From positions 2,278,865 through 2,342,864 of the forward strand of contig NZ_MSCO01000001.1 of the NCBI RefSeq assembly GCF_002954705.1: a DNA stretch of 64,000 nt. The letters run 5' to 3'. The translations under genes and the position numbers were made by a program. Position 1 is the first letter of the stretch. Every line of letters starts with the position of its first letter. A model generated the notes under the pieces. It was not told where the DNA came from. It made no database searches and worked only from the letters and a program-made list of their open reading frames with translations. Below, in pieces: positions 1-9,194 of the stretch. Source of the stretch: Aliivibrio sifiae. GTDB taxonomy: Bacteria; Pseudomonadota; Gammaproteobacteria; Enterobacterales; Vibrionaceae.

Positions 1-104
1 GATTCATTCTTATACAAATGAGAACGCAATCGATTCATTCATTTGATAAATAACGATGAAAATCATATTCTACAAACATAATTACTCAAAAGTAATCAAA
101 TTAT

Positions 105-1157
105 ATGAAATTACTTTCGCTGTTAGTGCTATGTGCTTCTTTAGCAACTCCGATATCAAGCGTTGCTGCACTTGGCGAGCATCCTGTGATTCTTATTCAC
201 GGTTTTCAAGCCAGTCAGCTTCAGACAAAACCAGATCATGATACCGTGATAAAAGAAGGCGCGGATTATTGGCAAGGCTTTTGGTTATCTAAAGCGGATG
301 ACCGCATTGATTGGCCTTCACAAGAGCGTATTGCTGACAATGTTTCAACCGATTATATTTGGCCAAAATTACAAGAATTATCAAAAAATAATACCTGTGA
401 GAATGGGTGTATTTTAGTTACTCATTCAACAGGAGATCTTATTGCTCGTTATTTATTAGATAATCAAGAAAACTGGTTAACTAATGCCGGATTAACACCT
501 CTTAATTTTATTGCGACATTTGATTTTGCAGGAGCAGGAGGCGGTTCTGAACTGGGTGATATTGCGATTAATATTTCAGAAGGTAATGGATATTTAAATG
601 CACCTTTAAAGTACGCGATGAAAAAATGGCTTGGTGAAATTCCTAATAGTCAAAACACTGGTGTGCTAAATGATTTGAAAGTAGCAAATGCACGTCAATT
701 AGCTCCTCTTCCTGATAATCGCATACCTCGCATTCGCTTTGTTGGCAAAGGAAGTGACTATCTGGAGTCCACAAGCCCTTTTCTACCGGGTGAAGATGAT
801 GGAGTAGTTTCAAGTCATTCTTCTTGTGGTTCAAGCCAATCAGGTTCATTTAGTGGATGTTCTTCAACCATTGCATTCAATGGAAATGTGGCTCCCCAAG
901 CAAAAGCGGTCACCAGTTTTATGCCCTACCATTATCCATTATTAATGGGGGGTGATTATAGCCACAGTGGTTTAATTGGTTCTGATATCCAAGGTCGTGT
1001 TGTGGCTGCAAATAAATACGCGACCTTACTAAATGGAACACCCATTGAGGTAACGACCAAATTTGTAACCTACCCAATGACTGGAACAACTTATCGATAT
1101 GTCGATAAATCCAATACAAAAACCATATCTGAACTTGCTAGTGATTTACTGTTATGA
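105..1157 (+). CDS. secreted alpha/beta-hydrolase lipase
   Basis: A predicted exported triacylglycerol lipase or esterase of 350 residues. It starts with a signal peptide (about residues 1-22, ending near SVAA-LG). The alpha/beta-hydrolase core follows, with an oxyanion-type IHGF at 31-34 and the nucleophile elbow THSTG at 106-110 (Ser108), where the usual first Gly is Thr. A likely catalytic Asp lies in EDDGVV (230-235) and a likely catalytic His in YSHSGL (His287). Four cysteines (98, 102, 241, 252) could form disulfides in the periplasm. The stop codon overlaps the start of the next gene (ATGA), so the two are probably co-translated. No strong ribosome-binding site is visible. Substrate is not predictable from sequence; phospholipase activity is possible. 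Confidence 0.8.
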   Translation: MKLLSLLVLCASLATPISSVAALGEHPVILIHGFQASQLQTKPDHDTVIKEGADYWQGFWLSKADDRIDWPSQERIADNVSTDYIWPKLQELSKNNTCENGCILVTHSTGDLIARYLLDNQENWLTNAGLTPLNFIATFDFAGAGGGSELGDIAINISEGNGYLNAPLKYAMKKWLGEIPNSQNTGVLNDLKVANARQLAPLPDNRIPRIRFVGKGSDYLESTSPFLPGEDDGVVSSHSSCGSSQSGSFSGCSSTIAFNGNVAPQAKAVTSFMPYHYPLLMGGDYSHSGLIGSDIQGRVVAANKYATLLNGTPIEVTTKFVTYPMTGTTYRYVDKSNTKTISELASDLLL

Positions 1158-2227
1158 ATAAAAATATATTATTTATTGGCGTGCTGTTAATGCTCTCAGC
1201 CACCACTTTTCATTGGATCATGCGTGACAACTCATCATCAATAATAAAGGGAGCGTCTACCTTAAATAGTCACATACCTAAAGCAAATACCACCTTACAA
1301 CCAGCTTTAAAAGAAAACATTAATCATGTGGTATCAACATCATTAAATGAACTAAAACCAAAAGAAATAAAACAAGAATTTCCTCAAAAATTGACCGAAC
1401 AATTTAGCTTACTATCTCAAGCTTATGTTGACGACATCAGTTACCCATCTTATTCAATACCTCTATTGAGTTCGAATATTAATTACTTAAAACCTAATCA
1501 TTTTAGCGTGGTTAATATTCCGGTATTAGATGGCTCACATACCGTAGCTTTATCTTTAGAAAAATATCGATTTGATTACCCGGAACCAATTATCGTTACT
1601 CTTACTTCAGAATTGCCGATTGACCATATCGATTATGAATTACTTGATCCTGAAACCAGAAAGTCACTTACCTCAAAATATACTCAAGAACTAACTACTG
1701 AATTTTCACCGCAAGAAGATTGGCCTCAAGAGGTCAGAATAAAAGCAGCCATCTCTTTTTTAGAAGGGAAAGATACGCTCATTGCTGATATCCAATTTTC
1801 AAATCCAGTTGCATATGTAGACTCCCTATCCCCTGTTTATTCTTCAGGTGATGATATGATATTACCGTTAAATATGGATATAAAAGAATCAGGCAATTAC
1901 CGTATTAGAGCAAATCTATATCAAGAAAATGGGGATCCTATTGCCTCATTAAGTAATAAAGCAAAGCTCTCTCAAGGCGTTGGTATTTTTGAGCTAAAAG
2001 CACATAGTTCAGTGTTAAAAGGGAAAGGTGATAATTTTGAATTACGCACGATTACAGTAGAAAGAATGTCGGATTTTCCAGGAGAAAAAACACGTTATGG
2101 AGCGAGTAAAGAAACAGTTTTTCCTATCTCCTCATTTGATACGTCAAGCTTAACTGACGAACCCTATCAAATGTCAGAACAAGAGAAAGAGCGTCTTCAA
2201 TTTTTAAATGATATTGCTCAACAATAA
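1154..2227 (+). CDS. membrane-anchored periplasmic partner of the lipase, unknown family
   Basis: A 357-residue protein of no family I recognise. Residues 4-22 form one hydrophobic segment that could be a signal anchor or an uncleaved signal peptide. The rest is hydrophilic, lacks cysteine, and in its second half looks beta-rich (alternating patterns near [14 protein letters not shown], about 254-267), suggesting Ig-like domains. The gene overlaps the lipase stop by 4 nt, so it may act on or with the lipase. The position resembles lipase-foldase (LifO) operons, but the foldase hallmark RxxFDY motif is absent and the chain is not the long helical type. A binding, anchoring or folding role is inference from position only. 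Confidence 0.6.
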   Translation: MNKNILFIGVLLMLSATTFHWIMRDNSSSIIKGASTLNSHIPKANTTLQPALKENINHVVSTSLNELKPKEIKQEFPQKLTEQFSLLSQAYVDDISYPSYSIPLLSSNINYLKPNHFSVVNIPVLDGSHTVALSLEKYRFDYPEPIIVTLTSELPIDHIDYELLDPETRKSLTSKYTQELTTEFSPQEDWPQEVRIKAAISFLEGKDTLIADIQFSNPVAYVDSLSPVYSSGDDMILPLNMDIKESGNYRIRANLYQENGDPIASLSNKAKLSQGVGIFELKAHSSVLKGKGDNFELRTITVERMSDFPGEKTRYGASKETVFPISSFDTSSLTDEPYQMSEQEKERLQFLNDIAQQ

Positions 2228-2229
2228 TT

Positions 2230-2349
2230 AAACTAGATGATCTTAAAGGTCGTTCAATCATGATTCATGCTGGCGAAGATAACCATTCTGATCACCCTGC
2301 AAAACTAGGTGGTGGCGGATCACGATTAGTATGCGGTGTAATTAAATAA
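2230..2349 (+). pseudogene. sodC: 3' remnant of Cu/Zn superoxide dismutase
   Basis: Directly behind the previous stop, another frame encodes about 39 residues that match the C-terminal end of bacterial periplasmic SodC. They include a run beginning [13 protein letters not shown] (a metal-site His and the Asp/His segment), the glycine run LGGGGSR, and the terminal VCGVIK with the conserved disulfide cysteine, then TAA at 2347-2349. No start codon, signal peptide or N-terminal beta-barrel (about three quarters of the protein) is present upstream, where the lipase-partner gene lies instead. It is therefore a truncated gene, apparently cut by arrival of the lipase pair or by deletion. The remnant itself has intact codons, which suggests a fairly recent event. 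Confidence 0.75.
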
Positions 2350-2363
2350 TCTAATAAAGAAAA

Positions 2364-2397
2364 AGCCCACGATCCGCAATATTACAAATCGTGGGCT
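2364..2397 (-). terminator. rho-independent terminator of pdxY
   Basis: Perfect 10-bp stem AGCCCACGAT (2364-2373) / ATCGTGGGCT (2388-2397) with a 14-nt loop. On the minus strand it is followed by a T-rich run, so it ends the pdxY transcript. It may also stop reading from the lipase side. Confidence 0.8.
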
Positions 2398-2439
2398 ATG
2401 CATTTTATCTATTAAATATCAAGTTCAGTATTAACCGAA

Positions 2440-3309
2440 TTACGCAACTTTTTCAGCTTTTTCGATAATGTCAGGTGTATTAAAACATTCTTGTGATGCG
2501 ATAAGTTGCAGTTCATACGATCCACGATTGAAGGTTTCTTGCATTACCGAATCAACCGCAGCATTAGTACGTTCAAACGCATCAATTGCAGAGTAACCCG
2601 CCATTAAGTTGGCAAGCATTACACCACTGATTAAATCCCCTGCCCCTACTGGCTGACGCTTAGCATCAAAGTCATATAAAGGACGAGAAACGTGGTAGCT
2701 ACCTTCTTTGGTGGTTAATAGCATTTCAAAGCGATCTTTTTTAATACCCGCACGACTTAAGTGTTTTACCACTACCATCTTAACGCCTTGCTCAAGCAGT
2801 TGATTATTCGCTTCAATCACTTGCTCTAAAGTGTTAATTGTCATGCCAGATAAACTTTCTAATTCAAGTAAGTTAGGCGCAATAATATCTGCTGATGCGA
2901 GTGCAGACTCTTTAAAAAAAGTAGTCACTTCTGGTGCAACAATACAGCCTTTCTCAGGATGCCCCATCACTGGATCACAAAAGTAAATTGCGTTTGGATT
3001 GTCTTGTTTTATTTTCTGAACCGCTGTGATGATCTCTTGACCTTGCGCTGCTGATCCTAAGTAACCACTTAACACCGCATCACAAACATGAGTTGCTTCA
3101 ATCGCTGATAGACCATCAACCAATTCTGAAATATGGCCAGCAGGCATCGCAATGCCTTTCCAGCCTTGTTGATATTGTGTGTGATTTGAAAACTGTACCG
3201 TATTAATAGGCCATACTTCCATTCCCATTCTTCGCATTGGAAAAACCGCAGCACTGTTGCCTGCGCAACCAAATACCACATGAGACTGAATGGAAAGAAT
3301 ACGTTTCAT
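2440..3309 (-). CDS. pdxY: pyridoxal kinase PdxY
   Basis: Phosphorylates pyridoxal with ATP to give pyridoxal 5'-phosphate in the B6 salvage pathway; cytoplasmic. At 289 residues it is the usual length for the family. The N-terminus ([18 protein letters not shown]) and the ribokinase-fold active-site motif GAGD at 222-225 (Asp225 as catalytic base) are typical. It lies downstream of cadBA in the same direction with a 76-nt gap containing only a weak 5-bp hairpin (3337-3352). This is notable because the lysine decarboxylase next door depends on PLP, so read-through could link cofactor supply to CadA. It may equally have its own promoter. Confidence 0.9.
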   Translation of the reverse strand: MKRILSIQSHVVFGCAGNSAAVFPMRRMGMEVWPINTVQFSNHTQYQQGWKGIAMPAGHISELVDGLSAIEATHVCDAVLSGYLGSAAQGQEIITAVQKIKQDNPNAIYFCDPVMGHPEKGCIVAPEVTTFFKESALASADIIAPNLLELESLSGMTINTLEQVIEANNQLLEQGVKMVVVKHLSRAGIKKDRFEMLLTTKEGSYHVSRPLYDFDAKRQPVGAGDLISGVMLANLMAGYSAIDAFERTNAAVDSVMQETFNRGSYELQLIASQECFNTPDIIEKAEKVA

Positions 3310-3385
3310 AACATCACCATAATTTTAAATAGAGTAAGGGCTTCCGTGCCCTAAAATAAACGATATTCCTTCAAAACCCTAGGCC

Positions 3386-5524
3386 TTAATCTTCTTTTAG
3401 AACTTTCACTGTGTAACTGCCATCTTTTTGAGCATATACACCGTGAATATCAGTTTCAAAACCTGGGTAATGTGCACCGATAGCACATAACATTTCTAAG
3501 AAATCAAGTACTGGACGAGACTCTGTTGTTACCATTTCACCAGGAAGAACTAGTGGAACGCCTGGAGGATAAGGAAGGATCATATTGGCACTGACGCGAC
3601 CAACCATTTCTTCCAGTTTCACTTCTTCCACATTACCGCGTAGCTCTTCTTGCCATGCTGCGTGTGGGGTTACTTTAAGCTCAGGTAATACATCAAACGC
3701 TTTAAACATTAGTTCTGGTAAACGGTATTGACGAGTTAGATCGTGAATACCTTGTGCCAGTTCTTGAATACGCATACCTTCGTAAAAGCTTGGATCTTCG
3801 TTGTACAGTGAAGGAAGGAAGTTTTTCACTGTTAAGTTTAGATCAAAGCCACGTTTAAAGTCAGTTAGCGCACGTAGCAATTGCATTGCTTTTGATTTAT
3901 CAATACCGATAGAGAATAGGAACAATAGGTTATATGGACCTGTTTTCTCTACTACGATACCGTGTTCATCTAAGTATTTAGCAACAATTGATGCAGGAAT
4001 ACCTGTATCGCTCATTTCGCTATTTTCGTTCATTCCTGGAGTTAATAGCGTGACTTTGATTGGATCAAGGTACATGTGATCATCATCAATATCCTTGAAG
4101 CCGTGCCATGAATCTTTAGGATCCAGTTTCCAACATTCTGTTGTATCGATGTTTTCAGGTTGCCATACATCGAAGAACCAGCTATCACTTTCGCCTTGTA
4201 GACGTTTGATCTCTTTACGGAAACGAATCGCACGATCAATTGAATCTTGAATTAGTTTCTTACCAGTATTACCACGCATCATTGCCGCAGCGGTTTCAGT
4301 TGATGCAACAATACCGTATTGAGGTGATGTTGATGTGTGCATCATAAACGCTTCGTTAAATGACTCTTTATCAAACTCCCCTTTTACATGGATCATTGAT
4401 GCTTGAGAGAACGCAGCCAATAATTTATGAGTTGATTGTGTTTCATAGAACACTTTACCCGGCATCGCTTCACCACTCATACCACATTTACCTTCGTAAA
4501 TAGAGTTGAAGTTAGTGTAAGGAACCCAAGCACTGTCAAAGTGAATGAACTTAGTTTCTAGCGTTTCTTTGATGTATTGAGTGTTGTACAACAGACCATC
4601 ATAAGTAGAGTTAGTAATAACCGCATAACCTGGCATTGTTGCGTTTGGTGTTGCTGCTACTTTTTGCTCAATCACTTCACGAGTGAATTCACTTTGTGGG
4701 ATGCCACCTAAAATACCGTAAGCGTTACGCGTTGGACGGAAGTAGATAGGTGTTACATCACTCATCATCATCATATGAGTCAGAGATTTATGACAGTTAC
4801 GGTCAACAAGTACTGTGCTGCCTGCTGGTGCAGAGAACATACCTACAATCTTGTTTGATGTAGAAGTACCGTTAGTTACGATGTAAGAGCTGTCGGCATT
4901 AAAGGTACGAGCGATGTACTCTTCAGCTTCTTTATGAGGACCTGAGTGATCAAGTAATGAACCCAGTTCAGGCATTGAGATTGATACGTCGGCTTTAAAT
5001 GCGTTTGGACCGTAGAAATCATAGAAGATACTGCCTGCAGGACTTTTTTGGAAAGCCGTACCGCCCATGTGACCCGGAGTACAGAACGTATATTTACCTT
5101 CTTCAACGTATTTAAATAATGCCTTAGTAAAAGGAGGCATTATTTGATCTTTATATTCTTCAGTCGCTTGATTAATTTTCAAAGCGATATCATCAGCCAT
5201 ATCTAGAGCATATTCGAAGAAGTGTAAATTTAGACGTAAATCAGTTAGTGAAATATCTAATGTTGAATGTTGGTTTGCAAATGCATACAAAGGCAATTTT
5301 TCATTCAAGGTATTAATTTCAGTGCATAGGTCTAGTGAGTATTTATCCCAGTCAAATAGCACACCACAAATACGTGGGTTCATTTCGATCATTTTGTATA
5401 AATCTTGCGCGTCTACTGGGTAAACAACTTTGTAGCCTGCTTTTTCTAAAGAAGCATGTAATTCGCGTACTGGCTCTTCTTTAAAGAAAACACCTGAGTG
5501 ATTTAGGATAGCAAAAATATTCAT
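3386..5524 (-). CDS. cadA: inducible lysine decarboxylase CadA
   Basis: Converts lysine to cadaverine and CO2, consuming a proton, as acid-stress defence; cytoplasmic PLP enzyme that forms decamers in E. coli. The 712 residues contain the N-terminal wing/receiver-like domain (about 1-130), the fold-I PLP core with the Schiff-base lysine in STHKLLAAFSQ (Lys367, same number as in E. coli CadA), and the C-terminal domain. GGAG lies 7 nt ahead of the start. It follows cadB with a 117-nt spacer that contains a large hairpin. Expression is expected to depend on CadC. Ornithine or arginine decarboxylases are relatives, but pairing with cadB and cadC supports lysine. Confidence 0.93.
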   Translation of the reverse strand: MNIFAILNHSGVFFKEEPVRELHASLEKAGYKVVYPVDAQDLYKMIEMNPRICGVLFDWDKYSLDLCTEINTLNEKLPLYAFANQHSTLDISLTDLRLNLHFFEYALDMADDIALKINQATEEYKDQIMPPFTKALFKYVEEGKYTFCTPGHMGGTAFQKSPAGSIFYDFYGPNAFKADVSISMPELGSLLDHSGPHKEAEEYIARTFNADSSYIVTNGTSTSNKIVGMFSAPAGSTVLVDRNCHKSLTHMMMMSDVTPIYFRPTRNAYGILGGIPQSEFTREVIEQKVAATPNATMPGYAVITNSTYDGLLYNTQYIKETLETKFIHFDSAWVPYTNFNSIYEGKCGMSGEAMPGKVFYETQSTHKLLAAFSQASMIHVKGEFDKESFNEAFMMHTSTSPQYGIVASTETAAAMMRGNTGKKLIQDSIDRAIRFRKEIKRLQGESDSWFFDVWQPENIDTTECWKLDPKDSWHGFKDIDDDHMYLDPIKVTLLTPGMNENSEMSDTGIPASIVAKYLDEHGIVVEKTGPYNLLFLFSIGIDKSKAMQLLRALTDFKRGFDLNLTVKNFLPSLYNEDPSFYEGMRIQELAQGIHDLTRQYRLPELMFKAFDVLPELKVTPHAAWQEELRGNVEEVKLEEMVGRVSANMILPYPPGVPLVLPGEMVTTESRPVLDFLEMLCAIGAHYPGFETDIHGVYAQKDGSYTVKVLKED

Positions 5525-5546
5525 TTTATATCTCCAAGACGAAACA

Positions 5547-5588
5547 AGGCGCTCCCCATCTTTTTGATGGTGAGGTAGTGGAGCGCCT
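5547..5588 (-). promoter_or_regulatory. cadB-cadA intercistronic stem-loop
   Basis: Outer 9-bp stem AGGCGCTCC (5547-5555) / GGAGCGCCT (5580-5588) encloses an inner 5-bp stem CCATC/GATGG (5556-5560/5566-5570), with a 9-nt bulge at 5571-5579. No U-tract follows on the minus strand, so it is more likely a processing or partial-attenuation element that sets the cadB:cadA ratio than a full terminator. The function is inferred. Confidence 0.6.
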
Positions 5589-5641
5589 GAGGGTAAAATT
5601 ATTAAGTAGGTAGCGTTAAGTGTTTACGCTATCGAGTGACA

Positions 5642-6976
5642 TTAATGGGCAGCAGCTTCAGTGCTTACGTGTTGCTCTGATTGTTTCAGGCCCACTTTTT
5701 TTGCGTAGAACATAAGGATAACAAGTGACACGATAAAGGTTGCAGTCAGTGTTGCGCCTTCTGCACCAGCAAGTGCAATCATACAGAACACACAAGCAAT
5801 ACCAGAGAAGAACATGGTGAAGCCGCTGCGTGTTGTCATACCTTCGAATCGAATTAAGTTAATGCTTGAATAGAAGTAAGGAAGCATTGTTAGTAGTACG
5901 GCATCAGTCGTTAACTGGTTAAATAAGTCAGCAGTATGTGCAGATTGAGAACTGAAGACGGTTAATACAACCATTAACGCTGTCATTTTTAACGAGGCAA
6001 GTACAAGACCTTTTTTCGCAACACCGTTTTTATCAGTCTCACCGTAGATTTTAGGGAAGTTACCATCGTGAGCGGCACGTTTACCAGCTTCACCAACTAA
6101 CATCATCCAAGAACCCAGCGATGTGAAACATGCTAGGGCTGTAAATGCCGCAACAAATGGAGCCGACCAGCCTCCGAAGATCTCAGTGGTTGCTAGAGCA
6201 AATGGCGCGCCTGATGCCGCGACTTCTGCTGCTGGAAACATGCCGCTGATCACTTGAGTTGATAGGATATAAATCACACCCGCAATCGCAGTACCAAGCA
6301 TTGTTGCTAGAGGAACGGTGCGTTTTGGATTTTTAACCATACCAGATGATACCGCTGCTGATTCAACACCAACGAATGACCATAGACAGATAAGAACCGC
6401 ACTAATTACAGCATGATTATTTGTACCTGAAGATACATTCCAGTTTTGAGTATATAAAGCAGGATCGAAATGAGTCCAACCTACTACACCAGTACCAACA
6501 ACAGGGATAAGGATAAGACCTAAGCCTAAAGTACAAAGACGACTTACCCAGCTACCACCTAGTAAGTTAACTAGAGTAAATAACCATACTGATGCAATCG
6601 TCGCGGCAGCTGCCGGGATAGGGTCATTCAAAGCAGGGAAGAAAACAGATAAATAAGAAACACCAGTAATGGCGATTGCTAAGTTACCAATCCAGTTTGC
6701 GTGATAGTAAAGAACACCAGTTTGGAAACCAAACACAGGTGATACTTCACCAGCATAAGCAATTGGGCCACCTTCTTGCGGATTCTTAGTTGCCAAGCGG
6801 GCAAAAACAAACGCCAAACTTAATGCACCCACTAAACAGATGATCCAACTAAAGATGGATACTGAGCCGACTGCCGCTAATGAAGAAGGTAATAGTGCGA
6901 TACCACTCCCCATCATGTTGCCGGCAACAACACCCGTACAGGCAATTAAGCCAATTTTTTTTGTATTCGATTCCAT
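5642..6976 (-). CDS. cadB: lysine/cadaverine antiporter CadB
   Basis: Inner-membrane antiporter of the APC family that exports cadaverine in exchange for lysine, completing the acid-stress cycle with CadA. I chose the ATG at 6976, preceded by GGAG at suitable distance and giving MESNTKKIGLIACTGVVAGN, which aligns with the E. coli N-terminus and gives 444 residues, the E. coli length; an upstream in-frame ATG at 7006 would add ten residues without homology. The glycine-rich GNMMGSGI motif of TM1 and about twelve hydrophobic segments are visible. It is the first gene of a cadBA operon. A long AT-rich leader with inverted repeats lies upstream. Confidence 0.93.
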   Translation of the reverse strand: MESNTKKIGLIACTGVVAGNMMGSGIALLPSSLAAVGSVSIFSWIICLVGALSLAFVFARLATKNPQEGGPIAYAGEVSPVFGFQTGVLYYHANWIGNLAIAITGVSYLSVFFPALNDPIPAAAATIASVWLFTLVNLLGGSWVSRLCTLGLGLILIPVVGTGVVGWTHFDPALYTQNWNVSSGTNNHAVISAVLICLWSFVGVESAAVSSGMVKNPKRTVPLATMLGTAIAGVIYILSTQVISGMFPAAEVAASGAPFALATTEIFGGWSAPFVAAFTALACFTSLGSWMMLVGEAGKRAAHDGNFPKIYGETDKNGVAKKGLVLASLKMTALMVVLTVFSSQSAHTADLFNQLTTDAVLLTMLPYFYSSINLIRFEGMTTRSGFTMFFSGIACVFCMIALAGAEGATLTATFIVSLVILMFYAKKVGLKQSEQHVSTEAAAH

Positions 6977-7042
6977 AACATCTCCAGGAATTATCGAATG
7001 GACCATTTTTAGCCCGTCATACGAAATTATTTATTTAAGGGG

Positions 7043-7102
7043 GCAAGATGTTATTTGGATAGGTCATGCAAACTCTATCGGAGTAAATAAACAACATCTT
7101 GC
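7043..7102 (-). promoter_or_regulatory. nested inverted repeat in the cadBA leader
   Basis: Arms GCAAGATGTT (7043-7052) and AACATCTTGC (7093-7102) match perfectly over 10 bp. Inside, GATAG (7058-7062) and CTATC (7075-7079) form a second dyad. The element lies 67-126 bp upstream of the cadB start. It could be a regulator-binding dyad (CadC is the obvious candidate) or an RNA structure in the leader. There is no U-tract behind it. Confidence 0.5.
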
Positions 7103-7470
7103 TCGAATGTTGAGATGAAGATTACGCCCAAAGAATCTAAAAAAAATAAGGATAAAATTATCAATAAAATAATGATAAAAAAATAAGGAAAGAGACTGAA
7201 AAAAGATAAGGATAAAAATAAAAAACACTACACTTTCAATAGATTAAAGTGATCAATTTAGATTTAACGGGGAAAACATAAAAAATATAAATTTATCAAT
7301 ATCATTAAAATAAGGAAGAGATAAAAAAGTTTATCTCTTCATGATATTCAAAATATCTATTCATTATGCTGATTAAAACTAAGAGACTTAAAAGATAAAA
7401 AATGGAAACTAAAATTTGTAAACCTTTATGTCCATACGTAAAAAAAATACGACATATTGTTTCATTATTA

Positions 7471-7500
7471 TTGACTATCCAAAGCTGACTGAACTATATT
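7471..7500 (+). promoter_or_regulatory. sigma-70-type promoter of the Na+/alanine symporter gene
   Basis: TTGACT (7471-7476), an 18-nt spacer, and TATATT (7495-7500) fit a housekeeping promoter. Transcription would begin near 7507 and leave a leader of about 125 nt before the start codon. Confidence 0.5.
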
Positions 7501-7633
7501 AATCGCCGCAAATCCTTAACAAACGATATTTTATACAACTTTACAACAAAGTTACTTATATTTCTTAAAGATTGGCGCTTCGTTATCCATTATTTAAGAA
7601 AAGTAAATTAACGATTAATAATAAGGAAATTTC

Positions 7634-9103
7634 ATGACAAACACAGATTCAACGCTCATTGAGTTAATGAACGAGGCGTTAATGTCCGTTATTGGCACGA
7701 TCAATGGCCTTCTTTGGGGACAAGTCCTCGTTTATCTTCTTGTTGGTGTGGGTGTTTACTTCACCCTACGTCTTGGCTTCATTCAACTTCGCCAACTTGG
7801 GCATTCAATTAAAATCTTACGCAGCGGCCAAGAAATCGAAAATGGCATCAGCTCTTATCAAGTATTTTGTACCTCTATGGCAGCTCGAGTGGGAACGGGT
7901 AACATGGCAGGTGTGGCTGTTGCATTAACTGTTGGTGGCCCTGGCGCTATCTTTTGGATGTGGATTATTGCTCTATTTGGTATGGCCACAGCATTTATCG
8001 AATCAACACTCGCTCAAGTCTACAAAGTAAAAGACGTTGATGGTCAATACCGTGGTGGTCCAGCTTACTACATGGAAAAAGGTCTGGGTCAGCGTTGGAT
8101 GGGAACTCTTTTCTCTATCTTCTTAATTATTGCTTTTGGCTTAGTGTTTAACGCGGTTCAAGCAAACACAATTACTGATGCGTTAAACCACTCATTTGGT
8201 TTTGATAAAACTATTATGGGCATGGTGATTGTTGCTGTTTCTGCTTTCTTCATTATGGGTGGTTTACGTCGTGTAGCTAACGCATCATCAAAAATAGTTC
8301 CTGTAATGGCAATTGGTTACCTTGCTATTGCCTTAATTATTGTTGTAATGAACATTACTGAAGTTCCTGCCGTATTAACACTTATCGTTAAAAGTGCATT
8401 CGGTTGGCAAGAAGCGGCAGCGGGTGGTGTTGCATACACTATCGCTCAAGCAATGCAATCAGGTATCGCTCGTGGTCTTTTCTCGAACGAAGCGGGGATG
8501 GGTTCTGCGGCTAATATCGCAGCAAGTGCTACACCAAACCCTAACCACCCTGCATCACAAGGTTTTGTGCAAATGCTAGGTGTGTTTGTTGATACGCTAG
8601 TTATTTGTACTGCTTCTGCGGCAATGATTATGCTTTCAGGCGTAATGGACCAACCTGATGCAGCTACAGGTATCAGTCTTCTTCAACAAGCGCTAACCAA
8701 TGAGTTAGGCGGTTGGACAAGCTACTTTATGGCACTGGCTATTCTTCTGTTCTGTTTCACCTCAATCATTGCAAACTACAGCTACGCTGAAACGAACGTA
8801 ATGTTCTTAAACGGCAACTCTAAGAAAGGTCTGTTTGGTTTCCGTTTGTGTGTTCTAGCTATGGTTATGTTTGGTTCAGTAGCTTCACTACCTGTTGTGT
8901 GGAACCTAGCTGATGCCTCTATGGGTATGATGGCATTAATCAACATTATTGCATTAATCCTTCTTTCTAAGCTGGCTATCAAAATCATTAAAGATTACGA
9001 AGTTCAACTTAAAGCGGGTAAAACACCAGAGTTTGACCGTACTAAATTTCCAGAACTTGATGACTTAGACGGTGCATGGCACCCAAAGAAAAAGAAAGCA
9101 TAG
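7634..9103 (+). CDS. sodium:alanine/glycine symporter, AGCS family
   Basis: Inner-membrane symporter expected to import alanine or glycine with Na+. The 489 residues have around eleven hydrophobic segments and the family motifs GTGNMAGVAVALTVGGPGA near residues 90-110 and GLFSNEAGMGSA near 280-291. AAGGA precedes the ATG. The gene stands alone between cadBA and cadC, in the opposite orientation, and ends at a strong terminator. A paralogue's 3' end lies at the right edge of the window and shares the C-terminal pattern. Substrate choice between alanine, glycine and other small amino acids cannot be read from sequence. Confidence 0.88.
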   Translation: MTNTDSTLIELMNEALMSVIGTINGLLWGQVLVYLLVGVGVYFTLRLGFIQLRQLGHSIKILRSGQEIENGISSYQVFCTSMAARVGTGNMAGVAVALTVGGPGAIFWMWIIALFGMATAFIESTLAQVYKVKDVDGQYRGGPAYYMEKGLGQRWMGTLFSIFLIIAFGLVFNAVQANTITDALNHSFGFDKTIMGMVIVAVSAFFIMGGLRRVANASSKIVPVMAIGYLAIALIIVVMNITEVPAVLTLIVKSAFGWQEAAAGGVAYTIAQAMQSGIARGLFSNEAGMGSAANIAASATPNPNHPASQGFVQMLGVFVDTLVICTASAAMIMLSGVMDQPDAATGISLLQQALTNELGGWTSYFMALAILLFCFTSIIANYSYAETNVMFLNGNSKKGLFGFRLCVLAMVMFGSVASLPVVWNLADASMGMMALINIIALILLSKLAIKIIKDYEVQLKAGKTPEFDRTKFPELDDLDGAWHPKKKKA

Positions 9104-9148
9104 ATATTTTCTCTAGCTAATTATTTCTTAGCCACAAACTAAAAAAAA

Positions 9149-9178
9149 CCCGTCGAACTAATGCTCGACGGGCTTTTT
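9149..9178. terminator. bidirectional terminator between symporter gene and cadC
   Basis: Stem CCCGTCGA (9149-9156) / TCGACGGG (9165-9172), 8-nt loop, five Ts on the plus side and eight As before it, so it can stop both converging transcripts. Confidence 0.85.
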
Positions 9179-9194
9179 ATTAATTACTGCTGAT

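Larger units (their letters stand above)
6977..7633. other. 657-bp AT-rich intergenic region between cadB and the symporter gene
   Basis: Contains the control regions of divergent cadBA and the symporter. Visible are a nested inverted repeat (7043-7102), two copies of ATAAGGATAAAA 60 bp apart (7146-7157 and 7206-7217) plus shorter ATAAGGA copies (7183 and 7310), A/T tracts of the sort bound by H-NS-like proteins, and a promoter-like sequence for the symporter (7471-7500). I see no coding sequence and no glycine or lysine riboswitch core here. Confidence 0.6.

Noticed and set aside
643-849. Minus-strand frame inside the lipase gene
   Set aside because: A shadow of the lipase frame without start signals or family.
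1154-2227. Lipase foldase LifO for the gene behind the lipase
   Set aside because: The position fits, but the RxxFDY motif and the long helical, mini-domain pattern are absent.
3337-3352. Terminator between cadA and pdxY
   Set aside because: Only a 5-bp stem and no U-tract; too weak to call.
7500-7633. Glycine riboswitch in the leader of the AGCS symporter
   Set aside because: No GGAGAG-type aptamer core or tandem arrangement; only a 6-bp AACTTT/AAAGTT stem is present.
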